Source: JAIOSM01 sp964565415 | GTDB taxonomy: Bacteria > Desulfobacterota > Desulfobacteria > Desulfobacterales > Desulfobacteraceae | Direction: 5' to 3' | Assembly: GCA_964565415.1 (NCBI GenBank) | Contig: CAZMEX010000008.1 | Span: forward strand, 10,638 to 74,637 | Length of the DNA stretch: 64,000 nt | Part shown: positions 24,794-34,184 of the stretch, piece after piece | How positions within the stretch are numbered: the first letter of the stretch is position 1 | Layout of the letters: each line of letters opens with the position of its first letter | Made by a program: the position numbers and the translations under genes | Notes under the pieces: generated by a model | What the model was told of the DNA's origin: nothing | Databases searched by the model: none | What the model saw: only the letters and a program-made list of their open reading frames with translations

Positions 24794-26674
24794 CTATTCG
24801 ACCACTAGCTTCTGCCCGGGATAAATCTTACTCTGTTTTGTTAAAGAGTTCAATATTAGAAATCGTTTTAAGCTCATGTTATGTCTCTTTGCTATTAAAA
24901 ATGGGCTGTCTCCGGATTTAACCCAATAATTTGCCATCCCTTGACCAGATGCAGATGGGCGAATACTCTTGGAAGAGGGGATGTAAAGTATCTGGTTGAT
25001 ATAAAGATGTGTGGAGTTGATTTTGCTTGCAGCCATGATTTTTCTGGTGGTTGTGTTGTGTTTCCTTGCAATAATCCAGAGGTTGTCACCGCTTTTCACT
25101 CTATATTTCAGCTTTTCCCCTGGTGGTATAATAACAGGTTTGCTTTGAACAACTCTTGTTTCTACAGTTGCACCTGCACCTGAATATGGTACTTTAAGTC
25201 GTTTACCTGCAACAATAAGGTGTCTTCTGCCAATATTATTCAAGTATGAAAGTTTGCGTATTGAAGTGTGATATTTTCTGGCAATCCTTGACAAAGTTTC
25301 ACCTCTTTGAACACGATGAAAAGCATATCTTTTAGGTGCTGAATATGAGGTTTTTATCTTATCTAATTTTGCTACAAAGGTTTTAGCAAAGCTTGTTGGT
25401 ATTTTTAATTCATACTCTTCCGGTGGTAATAAGGCAAGCCTCAGCTCGGGGTTTAAGAACTTTAAGACATCTGTCTCTGCACCGATTTCTTTTGCAATAT
25501 CAGCAAGTCTTACCTGTTTATTAATCGTAAAAACTTTATATTTAACAGGTTTAAATGTTTTATCAATATCAATATTATATTTTTTAAGGTTATTCATAAT
25601 ATATAGGGTCGCAAGAAAACGGGGAACATATCTTGAGGTTTCCCTGGGGAGCTGCTGATATAGATCCCAGAAATTATCAAGGTAGTTTATTCTCTGGTTT
25701 CTGATTATTCTTAAAACCCTTGATTCTCCGCAATTATATGCAGCAAGAGCAGTTGTCCAGTCTCCAAATATATTATGGAGCTCTTTTAAGTATGCTATGG
25801 CAGCATTTGTAGCTTTTTTTGGATCCAATCGTTCATCTATGTGGTAGTTTCTCTTAAGACCGAATTTATATCCTGTGGAGGGTATAAACTGCCATAGACC
25901 AAGAGCTCTTGCCGAAGAGAATGCCCGAATTTTAAATCCACTTTCAACCAGGGGCAGCCATGATAACTCTTCGGGAAGGCCTGCTTTTTTTAACTGGGAC
26001 ACCATGTATGGACGAAAATGAAGGGAACGTTGTAAAGACTCTGTAAAAAACTGCCGTTCATTTTGTGTAAATCTTTTTATCTCTCTTTTGACATGCTGGT
26101 TCATTATAATTGGGATTGCATCATGCTTTCCATTGACCACAATATGACGGGATGCATAAATTTCCAGAATTCTTTTTGAGATCATATATCTTAAATCATC
26201 TTTTTGCTGATCTATTTCAGGTGGCAGATCGGTTTTGATTTTCAAGATTGTTTGATAGGCTTTATCAAGATTATCAAGGGCTTTATTCAGATCTCCCTCG
26301 TCCCACATTTTCTGGGCAAGCCTGTATATCTGCAGGGCATGGTCAATATTGTTCTGATTCTTTACAAGAATTTCAGCAGCATTGTTCTTTATAGTTCTAT
26401 CTTCATCTATCTTTTTTATTTCAGCAGGGTTATCATCTGTATCAGCAATATCATTTCCAATAATGGCTCCATCAGTTGGTTCTGTATTGATGGATTCTTC
26501 AGTAATTGTGCTTAAGTCATCTGATGCATTACCCTTCTGGATAGTTTTAGTCGTATTAGCATACTTATCAGTATTGTCAGCTGACTTTGCAGTCCAAGAG
26601 GTAAAATCCAGGTGTTGACATGCCCCAATAAATATGGACAGGGTAATAATTAAAACAAGCTTTATATTTTTCAT
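24794..26674 (-). CDS. mltD: Membrane-bound lytic murein transglycosylase with LysM domains (MltD-like)
   Basis: Cleaves the glycan strands of peptidoglycan, releasing anhydromuropeptides. About 626 residues from the ATG at 26674, where a lipoprotein signal begins (MKNIKLVLIITLSIFIGAC; lipobox IGAC), predicting outer-membrane anchoring. A low-complexity acidic/Thr-rich region and a helical region precede the SLT domain, which has catalytic Glu in LPLVESGF, then ALGLWQFIPSTG and AAYNCGESRV. The C-terminus has three clear LysM repeats (each opening V-x-x-GD/GE), preceded by a divergent fourth. A longer ORF start 48 bases upstream would bury the lipoprotein signal and is rejected. A promoter with an embedded palindrome lies upstream. 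Confidence 0.92.
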   Translation of the reverse strand: MKNIKLVLIITLSIFIGACQHLDFTSWTAKSADNTDKYANTTKTIQKGNASDDLSTITEESINTEPTDGAIIGNDIADTDDNPAEIKKIDEDRTIKNNAAEILVKNQNNIDHALQIYRLAQKMWDEGDLNKALDNLDKAYQTILKIKTDLPPEIDQQKDDLRYMISKRILEIYASRHIVVNGKHDAIPIIMNQHVKREIKRFTQNERQFFTESLQRSLHFRPYMVSQLKKAGLPEELSWLPLVESGFKIRAFSSARALGLWQFIPSTGYKFGLKRNYHIDERLDPKKATNAAIAYLKELHNIFGDWTTALAAYNCGESRVLRIIRNQRINYLDNFWDLYQQLPRETSRYVPRFLATLYIMNNLKKYNIDIDKTFKPVKYKVFTINKQVRLADIAKEIGAETDVLKFLNPELRLALLPPEEYELKIPTSFAKTFVAKLDKIKTSYSAPKRYAFHRVQRGETLSRIARKYHTSIRKLSYLNNIGRRHLIVAGKRLKVPYSGAGATVETRVVQSKPVIIPPGEKLKYRVKSGDNLWIIARKHNTTTRKIMAASKINSTHLYINQILYIPSSKSIRPSASGQGMANYWVKSGDSPFLIAKRHNMSLKRFLILNSLTKQSKIYPGQKLVVE

Positions 26675-26721
26675 GCAATTGCTTTCTAAATAATTGATAT
26701 TAACATAATATTTTTTTAGCA

Positions 26722-26750
26722 AATGTAAACAATTGTATACATGATGTCAA
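26722..26750 (-). promoter_or_regulatory. Candidate mltD promoter with operator-like palindrome in its spacer
   Basis: On the minus strand TTGACA (26745-26750), 17-base spacer, TACATT (26722-26727). The spacer and -10 are overlapped by the 20-base near-palindrome ATGTAAACAATTGTATACAT (26723-26742, plus-strand reading; 18 of 20 positions symmetric). This arrangement is typical of a repressor operator. The mltD ATG is about 48 bases downstream. Confidence 0.45.
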
Positions 26751-26869
26751 GCATATAACTGCAATATGAATATTTATCAGAAGAGCAGACTGATTTAAAC
26801 CGAGCAATACAAAAAGGTCATATACCGGTATGATGTATGATGGGAGTTACTGACAACTATTCTGAAAGT

Positions 26870-28348
26870 TTATTGGGTTTCAAGCTCTTTTATCTCTTTA
26901 AGAATCAAATTGGCTTTTTCCACCTGTTTTTTATTTGAAAGAGTCTCCAGAGCTTTTATAAGGTGAGTGCGTGCATTTTTATTGTTTTTTATCTCAAAGT
27001 AGTATTGCCCCAGAAAGTAATGTTTAAGTCCCGGATTGTTCTCCCTGCTGTATATTTTTGCCATATAATAGTATACTTTTGGAATAACCATTGCCGGGCT
27101 ATCTATTACATTTGCTAAATTGGATTTTGCCTCTTTATAATTGCCAAGTTCTACTTGAGCCTGACCCAGCAAATAGAGAGCTGACGTTTTGACACCAGGA
27201 TTGTCTTTAATATTTTTTAGAATGTTAACAGCCTTTTGCGCCTCACCCTCCTGGAGATAGAGATTGCTTATTTCAAGCAGTATCAAAGGATCAAAGAGTT
27301 TTTTTGCCAGAGCTTTTTTTAAATGTACCTTTGCCTTGTCAAATTGCAGTTGTTTTATCAGAGCAAGGGCAAATCCGTAATGGTATGCTGCATTATCAGG
27401 CTCTTTTTTTAAAAGCCGGGAAAATATTTTATTTGCATGGCTGCTCTCTTTATACAGACCAACAATTCGATACTTGATCATTTCAAAGTTATAGCGTTCA
27501 TTGCGGGCTTCTTGTGCTGATACAGGTTTTTTCTCCCTTTGATAGTTTGCATTCATTATTTCAAGGGATTGGATTCTTTTTGCAGAACCCGGGTGGGTTT
27601 TTAAATAATCAGGAATATTTTCAGTGCCATAAAAATCTGCGGCTCTTATTTTTTTTAAGCTTGTTTTCAGTCCTGTTGGGGAAAAACTGGTTTTTGTTAA
27701 ATATTCAAATCCTTTCTGGTCTGCTTCTGTCTCATGCTCTCGTGTATATGTCAGCATGGCACTGTGTCCGGCAGCAAGTGCTCCCATGGCAAGACCCTGG
27801 CCCAGATCTCCATCTGCCTTGCTCCCAATAAGAACACCTGCTATGACTCCTGCTAAAGTTGCAATATTTACGATTTTACTTTTGTCAATCAATTGTGAAA
27901 TGTGTCTGTTGGCAGCATGGGCAGTTTCATGGGCAATAATCCCGGCAAGCTCATCAATAGTATCAAGGGATGTGATAAGCCCTCTGTTTATAAATATATT
28001 TGCACCTGGAGTGGCAAAGGCATTAAAACCATCCACATCAAAAACAAAAAATGAATATTTAAATGGCTGGGGTGGTAACTTTGAGACAATCTCATCCCCG
28101 ATGTTTTGAACCAGGCTTGAAATAATTGGGTCTTTAATAATAAGTCCGCTGTTTCTCATTTGCTTCATATATTTTTTTGCAAGTTTTTTCTCTTTACCAA
28201 TGGTCATTGCATGGACCTGGGGTGAAAAACAGATAGAAGTTGCAAAGATATAAAAAAGGCAGACAAGCAAGCTTACTAAATTATTTATTATCTTTAAAAT
28301 ATTACCTCTCTCCTCTTTTATAAGGTTCTCCAAGTTTTGCAGGGGCAT
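26870..28348 (-). CDS. M48-family metalloprotease with TPR repeats (BepA-like)
   Basis: A periplasmic zinc metalloprotease resembling BepA/YfgC, which handles outer-membrane protein assembly. A hydrophobic signal segment (about 20-45, ending QVHA) is followed by the protease domain with the zinc motif HETAHAANRH and downstream Glu in REHETEADQKG. Four or five TPR-like helix pairs fill the C-terminal half (for example YHYGFALALIKQLQFDKAKVHL). 492 residues, close to BepA. The start is uncertain: the ATG at 28348 overlaps the upstream permease gene by 47 bases and adds a polar leader before the signal peptide. A GGAGAGAGG sits just before an ATT at about residue 17, so a rare start there is possible. 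The last gene of the run, it may share the transporter's transcript. Confidence 0.87.
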   Translation of the reverse strand: MPLQNLENLIKEERGNILKIINNLVSLLVCLFYIFATSICFSPQVHAMTIGKEKKLAKKYMKQMRNSGLIIKDPIISSLVQNIGDEIVSKLPPQPFKYSFFVFDVDGFNAFATPGANIFINRGLITSLDTIDELAGIIAHETAHAANRHISQLIDKSKIVNIATLAGVIAGVLIGSKADGDLGQGLAMGALAAGHSAMLTYTREHETEADQKGFEYLTKTSFSPTGLKTSLKKIRAADFYGTENIPDYLKTHPGSAKRIQSLEIMNANYQREKKPVSAQEARNERYNFEMIKYRIVGLYKESSHANKIFSRLLKKEPDNAAYHYGFALALIKQLQFDKAKVHLKKALAKKLFDPLILLEISNLYLQEGEAQKAVNILKNIKDNPGVKTSALYLLGQAQVELGNYKEAKSNLANVIDSPAMVIPKVYYYMAKIYSRENNPGLKHYFLGQYYFEIKNNKNARTHLIKALETLSNKKQVEKANLILKEIKELETQ

Positions 28349-29222
28349 TAAGTTTTTTGGAATCTTTCAAACTTATTGCAAGCAAAACTATGAGAGTTGT
28401 TGCATAGGGAAGCATGGCAAGAAAGTTTGGTGATATTCCCAGGGGTTGCAATAGATACTGGAGTACAAAAATACCGCCAAATAGAAATGATGCAAAAATT
28501 GCTTTGCCAGGGTTCCAGAGAGCAAAAATTGTAAGAGCAATGGCGATCCATCCACGTCCTGCTGTCATACCTTCGATCCATGACTTGCTGTAGGAAATTG
28601 AAAGATGGGCTCCTGCCATGGCTGAAAAACCTCCACCAATGAGTATACATACATATCTTATCAATGAGACATTGACCCCGTGGGTTTCTGTAGCACCGGG
28701 GTTTTCTCCGGTGGAGCGCACTTTTATGCCAAATCGTGTACGTTCCAGAAAAAACCATGCTATCAATGCAAGTATAATTGCCAGGTAGAAAAAAGGGCTC
28801 TGATTGAAAAAGATTTTTCCGGCCAAGGGAATGTCAGAAAAAAATGGAATGGCATAGGCATTCATTTTTATTGCAAGGGGTTTGCCAATATATGGCTTTC
28901 CAATCATACCTGAGACACCTAAACCAAGCATGGTAAGGGCAAGCCCAGAGACCACCTGGTTTGCCTGTAAAGTAACAGAAGCAAAGGCGTGTATTAATGA
29001 GATAACCATCCCTGCAACTATTGCAGCACCAACTCCAAGCCATGGCTGGCCTGTTATAAAGGTTACAATAAATGCTACAACTGCTCCCACTGACATCACT
29101 CCTTCAACACCTAAATTGAGGATGCCGGAGCGCTCACAGATTATTTCACCCACTGTGGCAAGCAGCAGAGGGGTGCCTGCTATCATGGTGCGCTGCAGCA
29201 CGGAAATGATTATATCTTCCAT
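28302..29222 (-). CDS. Nucleoside-type ABC transporter permease (NupQ/YufQ-like)
   Basis: 306 residues, multi-spanning inner-membrane protein of the branched-chain/ribose permease superfamily. Motifs typical of this subgroup: GEIICERSGILNLGVEGVM near 25-43, RFGIKVRSTGENPGATETHGV near 165-185 (the EAA-like cytoplasmic loop) and GRGWIAIALTIFALWNPG near 225-242. It is one of the two non-identical permeases of a Nup/Pnr-type importer, which take up purine nucleosides in characterised cases. It lies 25 bases after the other permease, and its 3' end overlaps the M48 gene. Confidence 0.88.
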   Translation of the reverse strand: MEDIIISVLQRTMIAGTPLLLATVGEIICERSGILNLGVEGVMSVGAVVAFIVTFITGQPWLGVGAAIVAGMVISLIHAFASVTLQANQVVSGLALTMLGLGVSGMIGKPYIGKPLAIKMNAYAIPFFSDIPLAGKIFFNQSPFFYLAIILALIAWFFLERTRFGIKVRSTGENPGATETHGVNVSLIRYVCILIGGGFSAMAGAHLSISYSKSWIEGMTAGRGWIAIALTIFALWNPGKAIFASFLFGGIFVLQYLLQPLGISPNFLAMLPYATTLIVLLAISLKDSKKLNAPAKLGEPYKRGER

Positions 29223-29247
29223 TCTTTAAATTCCTATTTTAAATCCT

Positions 29248-30327
29248 TTAGCTTTTTTGAATTCTCATCTTGTTTTTCAAAAAGAAATCTCCCATTATCA
29301 GGAAAATAAGTAAAGTGCCATTTACAATCTGTACTGTTGCCGCAGGAAGTCCTAAAGAGATTTGTATTGCATCGCCACCCACAATAATGCCCGCAAAAAA
29401 GATGCCGGATACTATGGTGTACAGAGGATTAAGCTTTGCAAGCCAGGCAACAATTATTGCTGTAAATCCATATCCTGACGAAATAGATGCAGGATAGCCA
29501 AGATAGTGGTGGATACCTGCAATTTCGCCGACTCCTGCAACTCCTGCTGCCCCACCGCTTATCACCATAACAAGGGCAGTTGTTTTAAAAAAATTTATTC
29601 CTGCATATTTTCCTGCATCAGGGTTCTCTCCTACAACCCTCACCTCATAGCCGAATTTGGTTCTGTAAACTATGATGCAAAGAGCAATTGCAAATAAGAT
29701 CGTTATAATCAAGGTTGCATAGTGTATTCTTGATCCTGGAATAACATTTAGTATGGCTGAAGAGGGAAGATCATTTGTTCCGGGGAATCCAAAGCGTTCA
29801 GAACCTTTCCAGGGACCTACAATGAGCATGGTTATAAATTCTGCACATATATAATTTAACATTAATGTTGAGATTACTTCATTAATGGAATATTTGATTT
29901 TCAATATTGCCGGAATAATTCCGCATATGGAACCTCCAATAAAGCCTGCAGCAAACATCAAGGGGACAATAATATACCCGGGAAGCATCTGTCCAAAGAG
30001 AAGGGCAACCCATGTTCCAAAAAGAGCGCCCATAAGAAGCTGACCTTCAGCTCCTATATTCCAGAATTTTGCCCTGAATGCAAAGGTGAGCCCGGTTCCA
30101 ATAAGTATCAGGGGGATGGCTTTGGTTAATGTCTCTTTTAAACCGTATATTGTTCCAAAAGAGTCTGTAAATATTTTGGAAATAGCAAAAAAAGGGTTTA
30201 CTTTGCAGATTAAAAAGATAATACCAACGGCAACAACTCCTGTAAAAAGAGAGAGTATATTGGTAAGAAGAGAGCGTGTTTTTGTTATATTTTCTCTAGT
30301 GCTTATTTTTATTTTAAGCATAATCAA
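29248..30327 (-). CDS. Nucleoside-type ABC transporter permease (NupP/YufP-like)
   Basis: 359 residues with about ten membrane helices. The family blocks FRAKFWNIGAEGQLLMGAL (about 84-102), SINEVISTLMLNYI (about 145-160) and the cytoplasmic coupling loop RTKFGYEVRVVGENPDAGKYAG (split by the membrane strands around it) identify the larger permease of BMP-dependent nucleoside importers. A basic N-terminal leader precedes the first helix. The start overlaps the end of the ATPase gene by 14 bases. It works with the ATPase (30314-31831), the second permease and the BMP binding protein. Confidence 0.88.
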   Translation of the reverse strand: MIMLKIKISTRENITKTRSLLTNILSLFTGVVAVGIIFLICKVNPFFAISKIFTDSFGTIYGLKETLTKAIPLILIGTGLTFAFRAKFWNIGAEGQLLMGALFGTWVALLFGQMLPGYIIVPLMFAAGFIGGSICGIIPAILKIKYSINEVISTLMLNYICAEFITMLIVGPWKGSERFGFPGTNDLPSSAILNVIPGSRIHYATLIITILFAIALCIIVYRTKFGYEVRVVGENPDAGKYAGINFFKTTALVMVISGGAAGVAGVGEIAGIHHYLGYPASISSGYGFTAIIVAWLAKLNPLYTIVSGIFFAGIIVGGDAIQISLGLPAATVQIVNGTLLIFLIMGDFFLKNKMRIQKS

Positions 30328-31831
30328 GTGATCCTGCCATCAAAAGCCCAATATCAGAAAGCCTTTTATCATCAGCATCAAGGATTGCTGTGAACCTGCC
30401 TTCAAATATAACAGCTATTTTGTCACATAATTCAAATATTTCATCCAGATCTTCTGAAAACAACAAGATAGCACCCCCAAGTTTTCTTCTTTCTAAAAGT
30501 TGTTCCCGCAAATATTGTGTTGCTCCAACATCAAGTCCATATGTCGGGTGTGAAGCAACTAAAAGTGAAGGCTCTTCGCTTATCTCTCTTCCTAAAATAA
30601 GTTTTTGTATGTTCCCGCCGGAAAGATTTCTTATTTCAGTGTTGATTGATGGAGCTGAAACATTAAACTTATTTATAAGTTCTCTGGTATGCTCTTTAAT
30701 CTTATTGTATTGGAGGAATGATTTATTGGAATACTTATCAAGGTGATGCTGCTTTAAAATTGCATTATCATAAAGAAAAAGCCCCGGAGCTATTCCAAAT
30801 TTTATACGTTCTTCAGGGACATGGGATACTCCATTGTCAAATATTTTTCTTGGAGATATGTTTGTAATGTCTTTGCCTTTGATTTCTACCCTGCCGGATG
30901 CAACAGGTCTGATCCCGGTGATTGATTCTGCAAGCTCTTTTTGTCCATTGCCTGCAACGCCTGCAATACCAAAGATTTCTCCCTGGTGAATTTTAAAAGA
31001 GATATTGTTTAATGCTGGCAGACCTTTGTCATCAAGTACACTGATATTATCAACGTTCAGGATGGACCTGCCTCTTTTCACCTTCTCTTTTCTGATGTTA
31101 AAGATAACATCTCTTCCAATCATCATTCTGGCAAGACTTTTTTTGTCGGTTTTATCTGTCTTGGCACTTCCGATTATTTCACCTTTGCGCAGCACAATGA
31201 CCCTGTCGCAGATATCCATTATTTCATCTAACTTGTGGGAGATGAGGATTATCATATGGCCTTGTTGTTTCATGTCATTGAGAATTGAAAAAAGCTCTTT
31301 TGCCTCAAGGGGGGTAAGCACTGATGTTGGTTCGTCTAAAATAAGGAGATCAGCACCATTTAACAAAGCCTTGATTATTTCAATCCTCTGCTGCTCTCCT
31401 GCTGAGAGCTGCCATACTTTTTTTGAAAGATTGATGGTAAATTTAAATTTTTTTGAGAATTCAAGAATTTTCTCTTTAATTTTAAGTTTAGGGAAGAAAA
31501 AAGGTGTTTTCCTGTATCCCAATGCAATATTTTCAATAACTGAGTGGTTTTGAATCAGCATAAAATGTTGGTGGACCATGCCGATTCCATGTTCAATAGA
31601 TGCAAGGGGGGAGTTGATTTTAATTGTTCTATTGTTTATTTTAATTTTACCTGAGTCTGGCTGATAAAGACCATACAGGATATTCATAAGAGTTGTTTTG
31701 CCTGCACCATTTTCGCCAAGAAGACCTAATATCTCCCCGGATTTTATCTGCAGGTTTAACTCTTTGTTGGCAAAAATGCCTTGAAATGATTTGGAGATAT
31801 TTATCATTTCAAGGCTTTTAATTTTTCTCAT
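30314..31831 (-). CDS. Nucleoside-type ABC transporter ATP-binding protein, two ABC domains (NupO/YufO-like)
   Basis: 505 residues carrying two ABC ATPase domains. Domain 1 has Walker A GLLGENGAGKTT (about 34-45), signature LSAGEQQRIEI and Walker B LLILDEPTSVL. Domain 2 has a degenerate Walker A (GIAGVAGNGQKE, no GKT) and signature LSGGNIQKLILGRE. One weak and one strong nucleotide site is the norm for sugar- and nucleoside-type double ATPases. It overlaps the downstream permease gene by 14 bases and starts 28 bases after the BMP gene. A second possible start is the Met at residue 9. Confidence 0.9.
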   Translation of the reverse strand: MRKIKSLEMINISKSFQGIFANKELNLQIKSGEILGLLGENGAGKTTLMNILYGLYQPDSGKIKINNRTIKINSPLASIEHGIGMVHQHFMLIQNHSVIENIALGYRKTPFFFPKLKIKEKILEFSKKFKFTINLSKKVWQLSAGEQQRIEIIKALLNGADLLILDEPTSVLTPLEAKELFSILNDMKQQGHMIILISHKLDEIMDICDRVIVLRKGEIIGSAKTDKTDKKSLARMMIGRDVIFNIRKEKVKRGRSILNVDNISVLDDKGLPALNNISFKIHQGEIFGIAGVAGNGQKELAESITGIRPVASGRVEIKGKDITNISPRKIFDNGVSHVPEERIKFGIAPGLFLYDNAILKQHHLDKYSNKSFLQYNKIKEHTRELINKFNVSAPSINTEIRNLSGGNIQKLILGREISEEPSLLVASHPTYGLDVGATQYLREQLLERRKLGGAILLFSEDLDEIFELCDKIAVIFEGRFTAILDADDKRLSDIGLLMAGSLDYA

Positions 31832-31859
31832 GGGTATATTTGTATTTACAAATAAAATA

Positions 31860-33062
31860 TTATTTTGGGATTGATCCTTCTACGTTGTCAACATAATACA
31901 TGATCGATAAAAGCTCACCTTTGGTAGCTCTTGTTCCCTTTTTAATCTTAATTGTACCTTGGTTATCTTTTATAGGACCTTCAAAGGGATCAAAAACATC
32001 AACACCTTTTTTCATCTGTTCATATCGTTTAACAACCAGATCCAGAGCAGAAATTTTACCAAACTCCTTTGAATTGACCATGGCTTTTTTTAAGGCATCA
32101 ACAAATTTTGGATTTATAATTTCATCGGGGCTTCCTCCCAGCATTGCAGCTTTTTCCTTGGCAAGCCACCAGATGTCTTTGTTGGTCCATGTGCCATCTT
32201 TTATGCTTTTAAGTATTTTAACATATATTCCACCCCAGTCCATTAATTGACCTGATACTACAGAGTCGACACCATAGGCCTGCATGGGGCTGTAATGGCT
32301 GAAGGTATAAATTTGTTTCCCCATTTCAGAATGTTCCTGTCCAACTTCGATAACAGCAGGTGTATCCTCGGTAAATGCCAGGGCATCACAACCTTCTGCA
32401 ATAAGTGCCTGGGCTGCTTCTTTTGCTTTATCAGGACCATACCATGCATAGGTCCATCTTACATGAACTTTTGCATCGGGGTTAACAGCCTTTAGACCCA
32501 GGGCATAGGCATTTATGTGGCGTACAAGTTCTGGAATGGGAAAGGCTGCAACATAACCTATTTTATCTGTTTTTGTAAGCGCACCTGCCATGATTCCATT
32601 GAGATAGTACATCTGGTAAAGATCACCAAAATATGTTCCCACGTTTGCTGATCGTTTGAACCCTGAACAGTGCATGAATATTTTATCAGGATATTTAACA
32701 CCTGCTGCAACAGTATCATTCATATAGCCAAAACTGGTTGTGAATACAACATCACAATTCTGCTCCTGTACGAGTCTGTCAATTATTCTTGCACTATCTG
32801 CTTCTGATACTGATTCAACAATAACTGTTTTAAGCCACGGCAGCTGTTTTTCAGCAAATTTTCTTCCCTGATCATGGGCATGGGACCATCCATAATCTCC
32901 CACAGGACCAACATAAATGAATCCTGCCTTTAAAGCTTTCTCTTGTGGTGCTACTGCTTTTTCTTCTGTCACCACATCTTTAGGTGAAATTACTTTCAAA
33001 TAGAGAAAAGCTAATAATAGACATAGAATTATTAGTCCTAAAATAATATACAATTTTTTCAT
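31860..33062 (-). CDS. BMP-family substrate-binding protein (PnrA-like)
   Basis: 400 residues. An N-terminal hydrophobic segment (about 4-23) acts as signal or anchor; there is no lipobox, so it is probably membrane-tethered or secreted. The BMP/PnrA domain follows: AGFIYVGPVGDYGWSHAHDQG (interrupted around residue 55), ADSARIIDRLVQE, VVFTTSFGYMN, GYVAAFPIPELVRHINAYALG and AFTEDTPAVIEVGQE. Family members bind purine nucleosides. It is first in a BMP-ATPase-permease-permease operon. Shine-Dalgarno AAGGAG lies about 8 bases before the ATG, and a strong promoter match lies about 40 bases upstream. Confidence 0.9.
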   Translation of the reverse strand: MKKLYIILGLIILCLLLAFLYLKVISPKDVVTEEKAVAPQEKALKAGFIYVGPVGDYGWSHAHDQGRKFAEKQLPWLKTVIVESVSEADSARIIDRLVQEQNCDVVFTTSFGYMNDTVAAGVKYPDKIFMHCSGFKRSANVGTYFGDLYQMYYLNGIMAGALTKTDKIGYVAAFPIPELVRHINAYALGLKAVNPDAKVHVRWTYAWYGPDKAKEAAQALIAEGCDALAFTEDTPAVIEVGQEHSEMGKQIYTFSHYSPMQAYGVDSVVSGQLMDWGGIYVKILKSIKDGTWTNKDIWWLAKEKAAMLGGSPDEIINPKFVDALKKAMVNSKEFGKISALDLVVKRYEQMKKGVDVFDPFEGPIKDNQGTIKIKKGTRATKGELLSIMYYVDNVEGSIPK

Positions 33063-33100
33063 TTCAAGGCTCCTTATTATCCTTATTGTTAAAAATCAAT

Positions 33101-33129
33101 ATAATACGTAAGTCTGATTTTATAGTCAA
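33101..33129 (-). promoter_or_regulatory. Promoter of the nucleoside importer operon
   Basis: Minus-strand TTGACT (33124-33129), exactly 17 bases, TATTAT (33101-33106). This is one of the best sigma-70-type matches in the window, giving a leader of about 30 bases before the BMP gene. I looked for a purine riboswitch in the leader and see none. Confidence 0.6.
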
Positions 33130-33222
33130 TAATATTAGCACGGTAAAATATTTTTATCGACATGCTTCAATAATTATGATTAAATATTTATTTTGTAATT
33201 TTAAGCTGGCTGGAGAAAAAAA

Positions 33223-33666
33223 ATGAGTCAAAATATGGAGCTTTTAAATAGAGTTGATATCTTTCAATCTTTGGATGATAATATCAAAATCAAATTTCTG
33301 GATATTATGGAGAAGGTGAGTGTCCATGCAGGGGAAGATGTTGCTGTTAAAGGTGGGCAGGGTTTTTACTTTTTCATCCTTGTCTGGGGTACAGCAATCT
33401 TGTCTTTTGACGATGGAAAAGCTGTTGTTTTCAATGAGTCTGGAGATTTTATTGGTTTTGAAATGCTCTTGGCACAGGGTAAATACAAAGCAACCTTAAC
33501 ATCTTTAACAGATAGTGATATTTTATTTGTTGACTACAGTAAATTTCTTGAAATAATTCAGGAGGATTCCTCAATGGCTGAGAGTATGAGGAGTCGGTGG
33601 GAAGCTTTTCTTTTAAAAAAAGCTCCCTTTGTTGAAAAACTTGATTTGTTCAGGAACCAGATTTAA
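33223..33666 (+). CDS. Cyclic-nucleotide-binding-domain-like protein
   Basis: 147 residues forming a single cNMP-type jelly roll: LLNRVDIFQSLDDNIKIKFLDIM at the start, then VSVHAGEDVAVKGGQGFYFFILVWGTAIL. The phosphate-binding cassette position reads GDFIGFEMLL and lacks the canonical Arg-Ala, so nucleotide binding is doubtful. A C-terminal helix follows, but there is no helix-turn-helix, so it is not a CRP-type DNA-binding regulator. Shine-Dalgarno GGAG lies upstream of the ATG. It is 16 bases before oadG and divergent from the nucleoside importer. Its job beside sodium-pump subunits is unknown. Confidence 0.75.
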   Translation: MSQNMELLNRVDIFQSLDDNIKIKFLDIMEKVSVHAGEDVAVKGGQGFYFFILVWGTAILSFDDGKAVVFNESGDFIGFEMLLAQGKYKATLTSLTDSDILFVDYSKFLEIIQEDSSMAESMRSRWEAFLLKKAPFVEKLDLFRNQI

Positions 33667-33682
33667 TAAATGGAGGGGAAAA

Positions 33683-34111
33683 TTGTACGGATTAGATGCA
33701 ATCAACGCAAATAATGGATGGTCAATAGCAGCAGTAGGTATTATTATTGTCTTTGCAGGCCTGGTAAGTCTCTCTTTAATAATTTCACAACTTCACAGGG
33801 TATTGACTTTTATTGAGGACCCTAAAAAATTTGCATTTTTCAGCCCAAAGAAAAACAGTGATATAAAAGAGCAGTATACTCTTACATCTTTATCAAATAA
33901 TCAGAAACAGTCAGCAAAACAGATTTTTCTACTAATAAAAACTATGGATGACCACTTTTCACTGTCCAAACTTATAGGTCTTGCTGAAATAACAAATCTT
34001 GGAAAACCTTATAATAATATTAATACCCTGATTGATTCAGGCATTATTGAACCTGATGCAGAAGGTTATTTCCTGCTGAATGAGGAACGTTATAAAAAAT
34101 TAACAATCTGA
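33683..34111 (+). CDS. Sodium-pump decarboxylase gamma subunit (OadG-like)
   Basis: 142 residues from a TTG start. One membrane helix near the N-terminus (NNGWSIAAVGIIIVFAGLVS) matches OadG/gamma subunits, which anchor the peripheral carboxyltransferase to the beta subunit. The rest is cytoplasmic: a Lys/Ser-rich linker and a winged-helix-like segment (about 80-140) that is unusual for OadG. The TTG at 33683 has GGAGGGG 5-6 bases upstream. An upstream ATG in the same frame (33629) lies inside the preceding gene without an RBS and is rejected. No alpha (carboxyltransferase) gene is in the window. Confidence 0.72.
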   Translation: MYGLDAINANNGWSIAAVGIIIVFAGLVSLSLIISQLHRVLTFIEDPKKFAFFSPKKNSDIKEQYTLTSLSNNQKQSAKQIFLLIKTMDDHFSLSKLIGLAEITNLGKPYNNINTLIDSGIIEPDAEGYFLLNEERYKKLTI

Positions 34112-34184
34112 AATAAAAATCTCTCATTTTTGCGGGTTATGTAAATTAAGATATAAAAAAAGATAATGTAGATAAGGAATATAT

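Noticed and set aside
33063..33222. Purine riboswitch before the nucleoside importer
   Set aside because: The leader is only about 30 bases and the conserved purine riboswitch core is not present on the minus strand.
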